From assembly GCF_026340095.1 (NCBI RefSeq), contig NZ_JAPEPO010000001.1:496001-560000 (forward strand): a DNA stretch of 64,000 nucleotides, in the 5' to 3' direction. The DNA is from Streptomyces sp. NBC_01446 (GTDB lineage: Bacteria > Actinomycetota > Actinomycetes > Streptomycetales > Streptomycetaceae). Shown piece after piece: positions 1-8,285 of the stretch; position 1 is the first letter of the stretch, and every line of letters begins with the position of its first letter. Both the position numbers and the translations under genes were made by a program. The notes beneath the pieces were generated by a model. It ran no database searches. It had not been told where the DNA came from and saw nothing but the letters and a program-made list of their open reading frames with translations.

Positions 1-266
1 TACGCCCTGGCGGCGAGTTGGCGATCGTGGGCAGCGGCGGCGGCCAGCTCACCGTCCGCAAACCGGGCTTCCTGCCGCCGGGCGTCCGCCTCTCACTACC
101 GTTCTGGGGCACGCGCCAGGAGCTGGTCGAGGTCATCGCCCTGGCCCGCGCGGGCGCCCTGCACGTGGAAACGGAACAACTCCCGCTGCGCTCGGCACCC
201 GAGGCCATGGACCGGCTTCGGCGCGGGCTGATCAGGGGGCGAGCGGTGCTGGTGATGTCCGGCTGA
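1..266 (+). CDS. MDR-family alcohol dehydrogenase, C-terminal end (partial)
   Basis: The reading frame is already open at the left edge, so the gene starts outside the window and only about the last 87 residues are visible. They match the end of a medium-chain NAD(P)-dependent alcohol dehydrogenase: the last strands of the Rossmann fold (GELAIVGSGGG), a loop with a large hydrophobic segment, a helix of the RQELVEVIALARAG type, and the closing GRAVLV strand. The zinc ligands and cofactor motif lie upstream and cannot be seen, so the substrate is unknown. The neighbouring catabolic operon runs on the other strand and converges on it. Confidence 0.75.
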   Translation, partial: RPGGELAIVGSGGGQLTVRKPGFLPPGVRLSLPFWGTRQELVEVIALARAGALHVETEQLPLRSAPEAMDRLRRGLIRGRAVLVMSG

Positions 267-299
267 CAGCCCGTTCGGCGCAGCTGCGGATCTTCCAGG

Positions 300-493
300 C
301 CTTCCTGACGGCAGCGCGGAGTTCGAGTCCGCGCTTGAGGATCTTCCCCCTTGGGGTTACAGGGGAGGGCATCGACGAAGTGGACCCAGCGGGGCTTCTT
401 CTACGAGGCGACCTTCTCCCGGGTGAAGTCGATCAGTTCCTGCTCGGTGGGCTGCCCCCCGCCGAGGCGCAGGACAACGACGGCGGTCGCCTC
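300..493 (-). pseudogene. Acyl-CoA synthetase (AMP-binding) C-terminal fragment with a stop codon
   Basis: Minus-strand translation gives the hallmark end of an acyl-CoA synthetase/ligase: a TAVVVL strand, EQELIDFTREKVAS, then KKPRWVHFVDALP and GKILKR, whose Lys is the conserved A10-motif lysine. The tyrosine codon expected before KKPRWV is a stop (TAG). The rest of the enzyme is missing, so this is a relic. The remainder of 267-670 shows no other recognisable gene. Confidence 0.65.
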
Positions 494-670
494 CCTCGCC
501 CCAGGTCTCAAGCGGGACAGGGCCAACTTCGTTGCGCACGCAGCTCAGTTCTGAGGCTCGTCCTGCAGCGCCAGGTCGGCGAGCCACGGCCCGTACGGCA
601 TCGCGTTCAGGGCCAACGCTGTCCCGCCGTCGGACCTCGCGGCCGAGTCTGGAGGACGGTCAACGCCACC

Positions 671-1816
671 TCACGGCGCCGACAGTCCTCCTCCGGTCGC
701 GGCCGCGAGGTCGGCAGCGGTCCAGGCCATCGCGAGGGCGCCGTCGAGGACGGCGCGGTCGGCAGCCGCAGTGACACACGCGGCGGTGAACTCGGGCTGG
801 TGGTTGACCGCGGGTGCGCAGTCGAGGCCGAGCATGGGATGGATGGTGGGCACGACGTGCGAGACGTTGCCCATGTCGGTGGCTGCCCCGACCACCCCGC
901 TGCCCGGCAGGTCGGGGAAGGTGCGGCCGAGGGCTTCGGCGTTGGCCCGGTACAGCGCGAGCATCCCGCGGTCGGGGCGCATGTCGGCGTAGTCGGGGCC
1001 TACCGGGTCTGTCGACAGTTCGCATCCGGTGGCCAGCGCCCCGGCCTCGAAGCAGCGCTGTACGCGTGCCTTGAGCGGCGCGAGGGCCTTCAGGGTGTCG
1101 GAGCGGACGATCCATCGGCCCCTGCTGGCGTCGGGGATCACGTTCGGCGCGGTGCCCGCCTCGGTGACGATGCCCTGGATGCGGTCCGTACTCGTGGTCT
1201 GCTGGCGCAGCAGTCCGACGGCCACCTGGGCGACGGTCATGGCGTCGGCGGCGTTGACACCGCGCTCGGGGTAGGCGCCCGCGTGCGCGGGCGTCCCTCG
1301 GTAGGAGACGTCGAACATGGAGACCGCGGAGCCGGGCATCGCTGCCATCTCCACGGCCGCCGGATGCACCATCATCGCCGCGTCCACTTCGTCGAAGGCC
1401 CCGCGCTCGAGCATCAGGACCTTGCCGCCGCCACCCTCCTCCGCCGGTGTTCCGAGCACGGTGACCGTGAGTCCGAGGTCGTCGGCGAGGCCGGCCAGCC
1501 CCCGTCCCGCGCCGACCGCGGCGGCGGCGATGATGTTGTGCCCGCAGGCGTGCCCGATGTCCGGCAGCGCGTCGTACTCCGCGCAGATCGCGATGCGCAG
1601 CGGCCCCGAACCCACGGTGGCGCGGATCGCGGTGGGCAGGCCGTAACAGCCGTGTTCGACGTCGAATCCGGCTGCGCTCAGCCGCTCGGATATCCACGCG
1701 CTGGCACGCACCTCCTCGAAGCCCAACTCGGGGTGGGCGTGAATCAGATGGGACAGTTCCACCAGGCTGCGCTCCGCCGCCCGGATGCGCCGTTCGATCG
1801 CGCTCTTGGGCGTCAT
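671..1816 (-). CDS. M20-family metallo-amidohydrolase/peptidase
   Basis: The predicted protein of 381 residues belongs to the M20 (AbgB/IAA-amino-acid hydrolase) group, which hydrolyses an N-acyl amino acid or a peptide-like amide in the cytoplasm. The metal-site landmarks are present: HPELGFEE near the N-terminus, AEYDALPDIGHACGHN around residue 90, the catalytic GTPAEEGG, and a late His in THIHP-like context. The ATG at 1816 is preceded by GAAGG eight bases upstream. A GTG at 1831 overlapping the upstream stop is an alternative start. It is the last gene of a three-gene minus-strand operon, 11 bp after the aldehyde dehydrogenase, so it may release the amine or alcohol that the other two enzymes oxidise. 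The true substrate is unknown. Confidence 0.85.
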   Translation of the reverse strand: MTPKSAIERRIRAAERSLVELSHLIHAHPELGFEEVRASAWISERLSAAGFDVEHGCYGLPTAIRATVGSGPLRIAICAEYDALPDIGHACGHNIIAAAAVGAGRGLAGLADDLGLTVTVLGTPAEEGGGGKVLMLERGAFDEVDAAMMVHPAAVEMAAMPGSAVSMFDVSYRGTPAHAGAYPERGVNAADAMTVAQVAVGLLRQQTTSTDRIQGIVTEAGTAPNVIPDASRGRWIVRSDTLKALAPLKARVQRCFEAGALATGCELSTDPVGPDYADMRPDRGMLALYRANAEALGRTFPDLPGSGVVGAATDMGNVSHVVPTIHPMLGLDCAPAVNHQPEFTAACVTAAADRAVLDGALAMAWTAADLAAATGGGLSAP

Positions 1817-1827
1817 CGGTGCGGCCT

Positions 1828-3252
1828 TCACGACGCGAGTCGAGCGGCGATGTGCACGGAGGAGGGACGGGTGGCGGCGTCGTAGGCCGCGACCGCACCG
1901 GTGGCGCCCATTCCACTGTCGCCTGCCGGTTCGTAGAGCCGTTCCGGGCCGCCGCCCTGCCACTGGTTGATCCAGACGACGCCTGCGGGAATCCGGGCGG
2001 CCGCGGCCATGTGGTCGGGGTCGTCGGTGTAGACGGTGGCGGCGAGGCCGAAGCGGGACCGGGACGCCCGCTCGATCCCCGCCGCGAACGAGGGGACGAC
2101 CACAACGGGGGCAAGCGGCCCGAAGGTCTCCTCGTTCATGACGAGCATCGACTCGTCGACGCCGGTCAGCACCGTGGCCGGGTAGAAGAATCCCCGGCCG
2201 GCCGGCTCGACACCGCCGGCCCGGATCGTCGCACCCCGCTCGACGGCGTCTGCGACGTGCCGGCGGACGATGTCCCGCTGGCGTTCGTCGACGAGCGGGC
2301 CCATCATGACGCCCTCGTCGTGGCCGTCGCCCATGGTGTACGTCCCTGCTGCCTCGACCAGGGCCTCGACGAACGCGTCGGCGACCTCCTCGTGTACGTA
2401 GATGCGCTCCATGGACGTACAGATCTGACCGGTGTTGATGAAGGCGCCGAACGCGACGGCTGCCGCTGTCGCCCGGGGGTCGACGCCCGCATCGACGACG
2501 ACAGGGTCCTTGCCGCCGAGTTCGAGCACTGCTCGGTGCAGTCGCTCGCCGGTGCCCGCGCCGACCTTCCGTCCGGCTTCGACGGATCCGGTGAAGTGGA
2601 CCAGCTGTATCTGTTCGTGCTCGGCCAGCGGTCCCCCGGCGCGCGCGTCGCCGAGCACCAGGTTCACCACGCCCGGCGGCAGGTTCAGCAGCTCGAAGAG
2701 CCGCACGGCCGACAGCGGCGACTTTTCCGACGGTTTGACGACCACGGTGTTGCCCGCTGCCAGCAGGGGGCCGAGAGCACCGAGCACCATGGTCACCGGG
2801 AAGTTCCACGGCGTGATCACCGCGGTGGCGCCGAGCGGGTGGCGCAGGATCCTCGTCGAGCCGCCGTCGTCATGAGCGACGGTCTCCTCGAAGCCGTACG
2901 ACAGTGCCTGGCCCGCGGATGCCTTGAGACCGGCCACGGCACCGTCGATGAATGTGCGGCCGATGCCGACGGGCTTGCCCATCTCACGGCACTCGAGCTC
3001 GGCGAGTTCGTCGGCGTGCTCGGCGACGACGTCGGCCCACGCGGAGATCCACGCCACGCGTTCGGCCAGGAGCAGCGCCGCCCACGCGGGCTGCGCCTGT
3101 ACCGCAGCCGCCACGGCGCGGTCGACGTCGTCCCGGCAGCCACCGGGAGCGCGGGCGACGGCATTCTCGGTCGCCGGGTTGACGACGTCGAGCAGCGTGT
3201 CGCCCAGGGAGTCCTCCCAGATGCCGCCGATCAAGTTCTGCAAGGTCTTCAT
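1828..3252 (-). CDS. NAD(P)-dependent aldehyde dehydrogenase
   Basis: This 474-residue protein is a typical class-3 aldehyde dehydrogenase that oxidises an aldehyde to its acid. Seen in the translation are TPWNFP and KPSEKSPLSA for cofactor binding, FTGSVEAGRKVG, the general base in LELGGKDP, and the nucleophile in FINTGQICTS. The ATG at 3252 is chosen over one 18 bases upstream because the GGAGGAG ribosome site lies between them. It sits 84 bp downstream of the GMC oxidoreductase, so an alcohol to aldehyde to acid pair like choline oxidation (BetA/BetB) is plausible. The sequence alone does not fix choline as the substrate. Confidence 0.92.
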   Translation of the reverse strand: MKTLQNLIGGIWEDSLGDTLLDVVNPATENAVARAPGGCRDDVDRAVAAAVQAQPAWAALLLAERVAWISAWADVVAEHADELAELECREMGKPVGIGRTFIDGAVAGLKASAGQALSYGFEETVAHDDGGSTRILRHPLGATAVITPWNFPVTMVLGALGPLLAAGNTVVVKPSEKSPLSAVRLFELLNLPPGVVNLVLGDARAGGPLAEHEQIQLVHFTGSVEAGRKVGAGTGERLHRAVLELGGKDPVVVDAGVDPRATAAAVAFGAFINTGQICTSMERIYVHEEVADAFVEALVEAAGTYTMGDGHDEGVMMGPLVDERQRDIVRRHVADAVERGATIRAGGVEPAGRGFFYPATVLTGVDESMLVMNEETFGPLAPVVVVPSFAAGIERASRSRFGLAATVYTDDPDHMAAAARIPAGVVWINQWQGGGPERLYEPAGDSGMGATGAVAAYDAATRPSSVHIAARLAS

Positions 3253-3336
3253 CGGGAAGCTCTCCTCCATATGCCGGAAGCGGGACGCGCGCCGGGGCCG
3301 CGGCGCCGCGGAATCGGTCGGGCGGACGTGGGTGCC

Positions 3337-4899
3337 TCAGTCGAGGCGGTCGGCCATGAGCTCACCGGCCATGATCGTGGCCAGGTTCGTGTTGGCCCGG
3401 GGCACGGAGGGGAAGACCGAGGCGTCGACCACGCGCAGGCCGTCCACACCGAGGACCCGGCAATCGCTGTCGACGACCGTGTCGGAGCCGTCGGCCGTCC
3501 CCATGCGGCAGGTGCTGGTGCCGTGTTGGGCGTCCACGACCGTGCCCAGCAGGTGGTCGTCGAGTTCGCTGTCGCTGTCCAGCACGGAGAACAGAGCCTC
3601 GTTCTCGCGCTCGAGCGGGCCCTCCGTGATCTCCGCCGTCTCCGGCCTGCGCGCCAGGTCGACCAGCGCCCGTACGCCCTGCCGCATGCGGGACAGGTCC
3701 CGCTCGTCGGAGAGCATCCGCTGGTGCACCAGCGGATGGTCCGCCGGGTCGGTCGATGCCAGGGTCAGCACACCCCGGGACCAGTTCTGGTTCAGCCAGA
3801 CTCCGAAGGCTCCCGATGCGGTGGCGCTCGACGCGGTCGCCATGGCCAGCACGTTCTGGTTGAGCGACACGAACATCACGTCGTCTTGCGGGGCAGCGGC
3901 ACCGCTGCTCCACCGGACGCACACGTTGGTGTGCCGGTCGTGCGCCGTCTTGACGGCTGCCTGCGGTGTCAGCGGGAGCGACACCAGAGTCATCGGGTGG
4001 TCCTGCATCCCGCGGCCGACCGGAAGGTCGTGGCGCACGTCGATGTCGAGCGAACGCAGGTGCTGCGCGGGGCCGATGCCGGAGCGCAGGAGGATGGCAG
4101 GAGAGTGGATGACGCCGGCGCTGAGGACGACCGTGTCGGCGTGCTCGGTCACCACCCTTCCGTCCACGAGCAGTTGGACGCCGACCGCCCGGTTCCCGTC
4201 GAAGAGCACGCGGTCGACCAGGGCCTCTCCCCTGACGGTGAGGGTGCTCAGGTGGCGGGCCCGCTCCAGGTACGCGTCGTTGACCGACACCCGCCGACCG
4301 CCACGCGAGTTGATCGGATAGGGCGACACTCCGGTCGCGGCCGGTGCGTTGACGTCCGCGGCCCAGCGGAACCCCGCGGCGAGCGCGGAATGGGCGAGGG
4401 CGGCATCCACGCCGCCCCACTCGTCCTGCGGCGTCCGGTGGATCGGCGTCGGCCCACCGCGGCCGTGGTACGGCTGATCACCGAACTGCTCGTCGTCCTC
4501 GAGCTTCGCGAAGGACGGCAGCACGTCCTCGGGCGACCAGCCCCGGCACCCCTGTGCCGCCCAGTCCTCGAAGTCCGCCATCGGCGGCCGGATCGCGATC
4601 TGCCCGTTGATCGACGAGCTGCCGCCGACACCCCGGCCGCGCCAGTACGGCGACTGCTGCTGCTTGTCGGTGCGCGAAGAGTTCAGGCCCGTCCAGACCA
4701 GCCCCTCGGCCGCCGCGGGGTCCATGAGCGCGACCGCGGGGTTGGGCGAGCGCCATGCCTCGTGCATCTGCGCCGAGCGGTAGTCGGGGCCCGCCTCGAG
4801 GAGCAGGACCCGCTTGCCCTTCTGTGCCGAGCGAACCGCGAGCGCGGCGCCCGCAGAACCCGCACCCACCACGATGACGTCCCACCCGATGCCCGTCAT
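3337..4899 (-). CDS. GMC-family FAD-dependent alcohol/choline-type oxidoreductase
   Basis: This 520-residue protein has the N-terminal FAD-binding motif VGAGSAGAALA followed by LLLEAGPD, the GMC signature around GGSSSINGQ, and the C-terminal catalytic block QHGTSTCRMG with a late PRANTNLATIM. The length fits choline dehydrogenase and related alcohol oxidases. It is the first gene of the minus-strand catabolic operon and is divergent from a GbsR/MarR-type regulator only 134 bp away, which suggests direct control. Choline, another primary alcohol or a sugar alcohol are all possible substrates. Confidence 0.92.
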   Translation of the reverse strand: MTGIGWDVIVVGAGSAGAALAVRSAQKGKRVLLLEAGPDYRSAQMHEAWRSPNPAVALMDPAAAEGLVWTGLNSSRTDKQQQSPYWRGRGVGGSSSINGQIAIRPPMADFEDWAAQGCRGWSPEDVLPSFAKLEDDEQFGDQPYHGRGGPTPIHRTPQDEWGGVDAALAHSALAAGFRWAADVNAPAATGVSPYPINSRGGRRVSVNDAYLERARHLSTLTVRGEALVDRVLFDGNRAVGVQLLVDGRVVTEHADTVVLSAGVIHSPAILLRSGIGPAQHLRSLDIDVRHDLPVGRGMQDHPMTLVSLPLTPQAAVKTAHDRHTNVCVRWSSGAAAPQDDVMFVSLNQNVLAMATASSATASGAFGVWLNQNWSRGVLTLASTDPADHPLVHQRMLSDERDLSRMRQGVRALVDLARRPETAEITEGPLERENEALFSVLDSDSELDDHLLGTVVDAQHGTSTCRMGTADGSDTVVDSDCRVLGVDGLRVVDASVFPSVPRANTNLATIMAGELMADRLD

Positions 4900-5033
4900 G
4901 TCATGTCTCCCACCTGGGGTGAACAGCCTCGGCCCCGGTTCCGGCCGGATAGCTCTGGACTGGTACTCTGCGCTCCATCGAGAGTTCAGTCAACATTGAA
5001 CGTTCATTTTTTTCTGACTTTACGGGAGGCCCC
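4900..5033. promoter_or_regulatory. Divergent promoter region with operator-like palindrome
   Basis: This 134-bp gap separates the divergent GMC oxidoreductase operon and the MarR/GbsR-type regulator gene. It contains the perfect 10-bp palindrome TGAACGTTCA at 4997-5006, overlapping a wider TTCA...TGAA repeat, in an unusually AT-rich patch. The site is well placed for autoregulation and control of the operon, but binding is inferred only. Confidence 0.5.
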
Positions 5034-5528
5034 GTGCCCGACGCGGCCGAAGGCGGCAGCGACGACGCCCACGACGCGCTCATCGAGGAGTTCGGCACGC
5101 ACATCGGCCGGGCGATGGGCTGGCCGCGCATGGCCGGCCGCGCCGCCGGGGTGCTGATGCTGAGCGAGAAGCCGCTGACCCTGGGTGAACTCCAGGACAC
5201 CCTCGACGCGAGCAAGGGGTCGGTCTCCGAAACGACGCGCCTGCTCATCGCCAACGGCACCGTGGAGCGCTTCAAGGAAACGGGGCAGCGGCACTTCGTC
5301 TACCGCTGGCGTGATGACGCCTGGATCGGCTGCCTGCAGCACATCGTCGCTTCGACGACCCAACTGCGAGAACTCTCCGAGCACGCGCAGGAGCGGGGCG
5401 CGGGGATGCCGGAGGTACAGCGCGAGCGGCTGCGCGAGATGCACGAGTACTACCGCTTCATGGTGGGACATCTCGAGACACTGCTGACCGACTACACCGC
5501 GGGCCGGAAGGAACGTAAGGCACGATGA
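5034..5528 (+). CDS. GbsR/MarR-family transcriptional regulator
   Basis: The 164-residue product has the layout of the GbsR family: an N-terminal FGTHIGRAMGWPRMAGRAAGVLML helix pair (residues about 15-40), a winged helix with LTLGELQDTLDASKGSVSET as the recognition segment, a wing ending at RHFVYRW, and a long C-terminal helical dimer region. GbsR-type proteins repress choline/glycine betaine genes in Bacillus, which fits the divergent GMC/ALDH pair, though effector and targets are inferred. The GTG at 5034 follows GGGAGG with a short spacer. Its end lies against integrase debris on the opposite strand. Confidence 0.85.
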   Translation: MPDAAEGGSDDAHDALIEEFGTHIGRAMGWPRMAGRAAGVLMLSEKPLTLGELQDTLDASKGSVSETTRLLIANGTVERFKETGQRHFVYRWRDDAWIGCLQHIVASTTQLRELSEHAQERGAGMPEVQRERLREMHEYYRFMVGHLETLLTDYTAGRKERKAR

Positions 5529-5529
5529 C

Positions 5530-5746
5530 CGGAGTTCGCCGCGATGATGCCCTCGGCCTGGGCGGTGAGGAACTCCCGCCAGGTCGTGCCGGAGCGACGC
5601 GGCGCCGGTTCCACGCCCGCCGCATTCAAGGTCTCCCACACTGCCGAGGCGCGATCCGATGCCCGAGTCGGGCCAACTCGCCCTGGATCCGCCTGTGCCC
5701 CACCTCGGACACTCCATGGCGAGTCGATGTTCGGTTCAACACCCAT
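5530..5746 (-). pseudogene. Integrase (rve-type transposase) internal fragment
   Basis: Minus-strand translation gives VWETLNAAGVEPAPRRSG followed by TTWREFLTAQAEGIIAA, the segment just before the first catalytic Asp of a common actinobacterial rve-family transposase. Further upstream in another frame are traces of the preceding GHRRIQGELARLGHRI helix, so there is also a frameshift. The catalytic domain itself is absent. Pieces of the same family occur near 10.4, 16.5 and 41.7 kb. Confidence 0.7.
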
Positions 5747-5756
5747 GACTTCGACT

Positions 5757-5903
5757 TCACGACCAAGGCATAGTGAGGTTGCTGTGGGACCCGTAGATGT
5801 CCTTCAGGCCACAGATGTGTCCGGCCTCATGGGTGCCGAGAGAGCGAACATCAACCTTCCCGCAACCGCTGGTGGGCGCGACGTCCTTGGTTCTGCGTAG
5901 CAT
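5757..5903 (-). pseudogene. Matrixin-like metalloprotease fragment with HExxH motif
   Basis: A 48-codon minus-strand segment contains GCGKVDVRSLGTHEAGHICG and then SHSNLTM. This matches the zinc-binding HExxHxxGxxH-type helix and Met-turn of small secreted actinobacterial metalloproteases. No signal peptide or N-terminal domain precedes it, because a stop lies just upstream, and it ends in the integrase debris. It is a relic of a protease gene cut at both sides. Confidence 0.6.
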
Positions 5904-5978
5904 CTACTGACCCGGGGCGACCACTCCGGAAAGGCGGTAATTGGGTGAATTCCGCAACCATAGGCCGGAGAGGCTCAG

Positions 5979-5998
5979 CCCGGATCCACCGGCTTGAT
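5979..5998 (+). repeat. Left terminal inverted repeat of the IS1380-family element
   Basis: This 20-bp end is identical to the reverse complement of 7632-7651. Confidence 0.95.
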
Positions 5999-6100
5999 GT
6001 CTGTGGATGACTCTCGGGGAAACGAGAAAGTGCCTTGTGACCTGCGATGATGGGGTTTCTCTAGGACCACATCAGGCACGATCGACAAGGCACTTCCGAG

Positions 6101-7501
6101 ATGCAATCTTCCCATGCCGCCGCGAAGGTCTCCGCACGGTTCGATGATCCGAATCTGGTCGGGTACGGCGGACTGGAGCCGGTGGTGCGCCTGGCCGAGC
6201 GGTGCGGACTGCCCGCGCTGGCCAGCGAACACGTCCGGTTGCCGGTCTCGAAGGACGGCACGGGTGCCTTCCCCGCGGCGAAGCTGATGTCGCTGGTGGG
6301 CGGCATGGTCGCGGGCGCGGACAGCATCGATGACATGGACCGGCTGCGGCACGGCGCTCTGCCGCGCCTGTTCGCCGGGGTGCGGGCGCCGTCCACGCTG
6401 GGCTCGTTCCTGCGTTCCTTCACTCACGGGCACGTGAAGCAACTGCACGCGGTGGCACGGAGGTTCCTGCCCGAACTGGCCGCGCACACCGGGCTGCTGT
6501 CCGGCGCCGAATCGGTCGCCCATGTGGACATCGATGACACGATCCGCCGCACCTACGGCTACGCCAAGCAGGGGGCGGGTTACGGATACAGCAAGGTCAA
6601 GGGCCTCAACGCGCTGCTCGGGATCGTCTCCACACCCCTGTCCGCCCCCGTGATCGCCGCCACCCGTCTGCGCAAGGGCCCGACCAACTCCGCACGCGGG
6701 GCCGCCGCCTTCGTCGCCGAGACCATCCGCACGTCCCGCGCCAGCGGCGCTACCGGACTGCTCCTCGTGCGGGCCGACTCCGCGTTCTACGGCGCCGACG
6801 TCATCGGCGCCTGCCGGGCCCTGGATGCCCGCTTCTCCGTCACGGTGCGGATGAACGCCTCGATCAAGGCCGCGATTGCGGGCATCGACGAAGCCGCATG
6901 GAAAGCGGTCAAGTACCCGAAGGCGGTGTGGGACGAAGAGGGGCAGTGCTGGATCTCGGACGCGGAGATAGCCGAGGCCACCTACACCGCCTTCACCTCC
7001 AAGCCGAAGAATCAGCAGGTCACCGCCCGCCTGATCGTGCGCCGCGTCAAGCGCCTCAACCCCGGGGCGATCCCCGAGGGGCAGGGCACGCTTTTCGACA
7101 CCTGGCGCTATCACGGCGCGTTCACCAACTCTCCGCTCTCCCTGGCCGCTGCCGAGCGTGATCACAGGCGTCACGCAGTCGTGGAACAGGTGATCGCGGA
7201 TGTGAAGAACGGCCCGTTCGCGCACGCCCCCTCCGGGCACTTCCAGGCGAACGCAGCCTGGCTCGCCCTGGCCGCCCTCGCGCACAACCTGACCCGCGCC
7301 GCCGGCACCCTGGCATCCGCCTTCCACGCCAAGGCGACCACCGGCACAATCCGCGACCACCTGATCAACGTGCCTGCTCGGCTGGCACGTTCGGCCCGCC
7401 GCCTTACTCTCCACCTGCCCCAACGCTGGCCCTGGCGGGACGACTTCACCCAGCTCTTCGACCTCGCACACGCGCCACCACCCGCCGTCGACAAGCCTTG
7501 A
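6101..7501 (+). CDS. IS1380-family transposase
   Basis: The 466-residue DDE transposase carries the IS1380 landmarks: LPALASEHVRL, a SVAHVDIDDT strand with the first catalytic Asp near residue 145, LLVRADSAFY with the second Asp near 225, and a C-terminal AVVEQVIADVKNGPFAH block with the catalytic Glu. The frame has no disruption. It starts 103 bp inside the left end of the element. It catalyses cut-and-paste movement of the 1.67-kb element. Confidence 0.95.
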   Translation: MQSSHAAAKVSARFDDPNLVGYGGLEPVVRLAERCGLPALASEHVRLPVSKDGTGAFPAAKLMSLVGGMVAGADSIDDMDRLRHGALPRLFAGVRAPSTLGSFLRSFTHGHVKQLHAVARRFLPELAAHTGLLSGAESVAHVDIDDTIRRTYGYAKQGAGYGYSKVKGLNALLGIVSTPLSAPVIAATRLRKGPTNSARGAAAFVAETIRTSRASGATGLLLVRADSAFYGADVIGACRALDARFSVTVRMNASIKAAIAGIDEAAWKAVKYPKAVWDEEGQCWISDAEIAEATYTAFTSKPKNQQVTARLIVRRVKRLNPGAIPEGQGTLFDTWRYHGAFTNSPLSLAAAERDHRRHAVVEQVIADVKNGPFAHAPSGHFQANAAWLALAALAHNLTRAAGTLASAFHAKATTGTIRDHLINVPARLARSARRLTLHLPQRWPWRDDFTQLFDLAHAPPPAVDKP

Positions 7502-7631
7502 CCACCCCGCCCGCAAGGGCCTGAGACCTCCGAGCATGTGGAAAAGCTGGGCAGACCAGCGGGCACCCCATGCCCGAATCCGCAGCTCGGCCTCGGACCG
7601 CCCCCGAACCACCCGAAACGATCACTCCAAA

Positions 7632-7651
7632 ATCAAGCCGGTGGATCCGGG
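7632..7651 (-). repeat. Right terminal inverted repeat of the IS1380-family element
   Basis: This is the perfect 20-bp partner of 5979-5998. The CTCAG immediately outside, at 7652-7656, is the second copy of the target duplication. Confidence 0.95.
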
Positions 7652-8285
7652 CTCAGTCGCCAAAATAGTGGTGCTGGCGGCAGCAGGCGTGATGTCCGTT
7701 GCTTGTTCGTCCTCCAGTGACGGCGAAACCGACGCGTCGTGCGAGTACCGAGTTGAGCACAAAGAGCACACGTATTCAGACGTGGCTAATGCTCACTTCA
7801 AGATCGGTAAGAAGCTGGGAGAAGCCACCTTCCCGCCCTGTAGCGACTCCTCGAACGACGGGGGCGGTCAAGCATCGCCGGATTCGACGGTCGCCTACGA
7901 GATCGTGGGAGTGTCTCCCAAGGTTGCTATTGCGGTGGATGACGCGCCCGATGATGTCCTCTTCGTAGAAGTCGGCACAGACAACGACCTTCCCCCTGAA
8001 ATCAAGAAGCTGCTCAAGAAGTCCTGATGTCTCTCCTGAGGGAAGACCCCCTGATGGCTCTTGGTTGGCCGCGGGGGCATCGGGGAGATGGCACGGGTGA
8101 CGGGTCTGATGCGGGCGGACCTGGCGGCTTTCGCGTCGCCGCGACGGGCCGACCTGCCGAACTCGGCCAGGTAGTCGGGCACCACATGGCGGCTCTGTCA
8201 CAGCCGCCACCACCGGCTCGCGTAGTAACTCCTGCCCCTCAGTCTGTACGGCACGGTTTCAGTAAGAGCGCCGCCCCGCGCCGTC

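Larger units (their letters stand above)
5979..7651 (+). mobile_element. IS1380-family insertion sequence, complete
   Basis: The element is 1,673 bp. Its ends are perfect 20-bp inverted repeats (5979-5998 and 7632-7651, beginning CCCGGATCCACC). It is flanked by the direct repeat CTCAG at 5974-5978 and 7652-7656, as expected for a 4-5 bp target duplication in this family. The single transposase gene is intact. Perfect ends, intact gene and clean duplication point to a recent insertion. Confidence 0.95.
5945..8027 (+). pseudogene. Small secreted lipoprotein gene (DUF6281-like) split by an IS element
   Basis: Joining 5945-5978 to 7657-8027, which removes the IS and one copy of the 5-bp duplication, restores a 134-codon gene. 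It starts with GTG after a GGAAAGG site. The rebuilt N-terminus reads MNSATIGRRG, then a hydrophobic stretch and the lipobox SVAC, a lipoprotein signal. The mature part is acidic with two later Cys residues and a repeating pattern (YSDVANAHFKIG, then IAVDDAPDDVLFVEV) that resembles an uncharacterised Streptomyces family. Downstream of the IS the frame stays open into the IS end, but that would add about 40 non-signal residues ahead of the lipobox, so the protein is probably not exported. Confidence 0.8.

Noticed and set aside
335..1885. A 516-codon plus-strand open frame
   Set aside because: It is antisense to the amidohydrolase gene and follows its codon pattern. No domain is recognisable. 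It is a GC-driven shadow.
1819..5157. A 1,112-codon plus-strand open frame across three genes
   Set aside because: It is antisense to the aldehyde dehydrogenase and GMC genes, whose motifs are on the minus strand.
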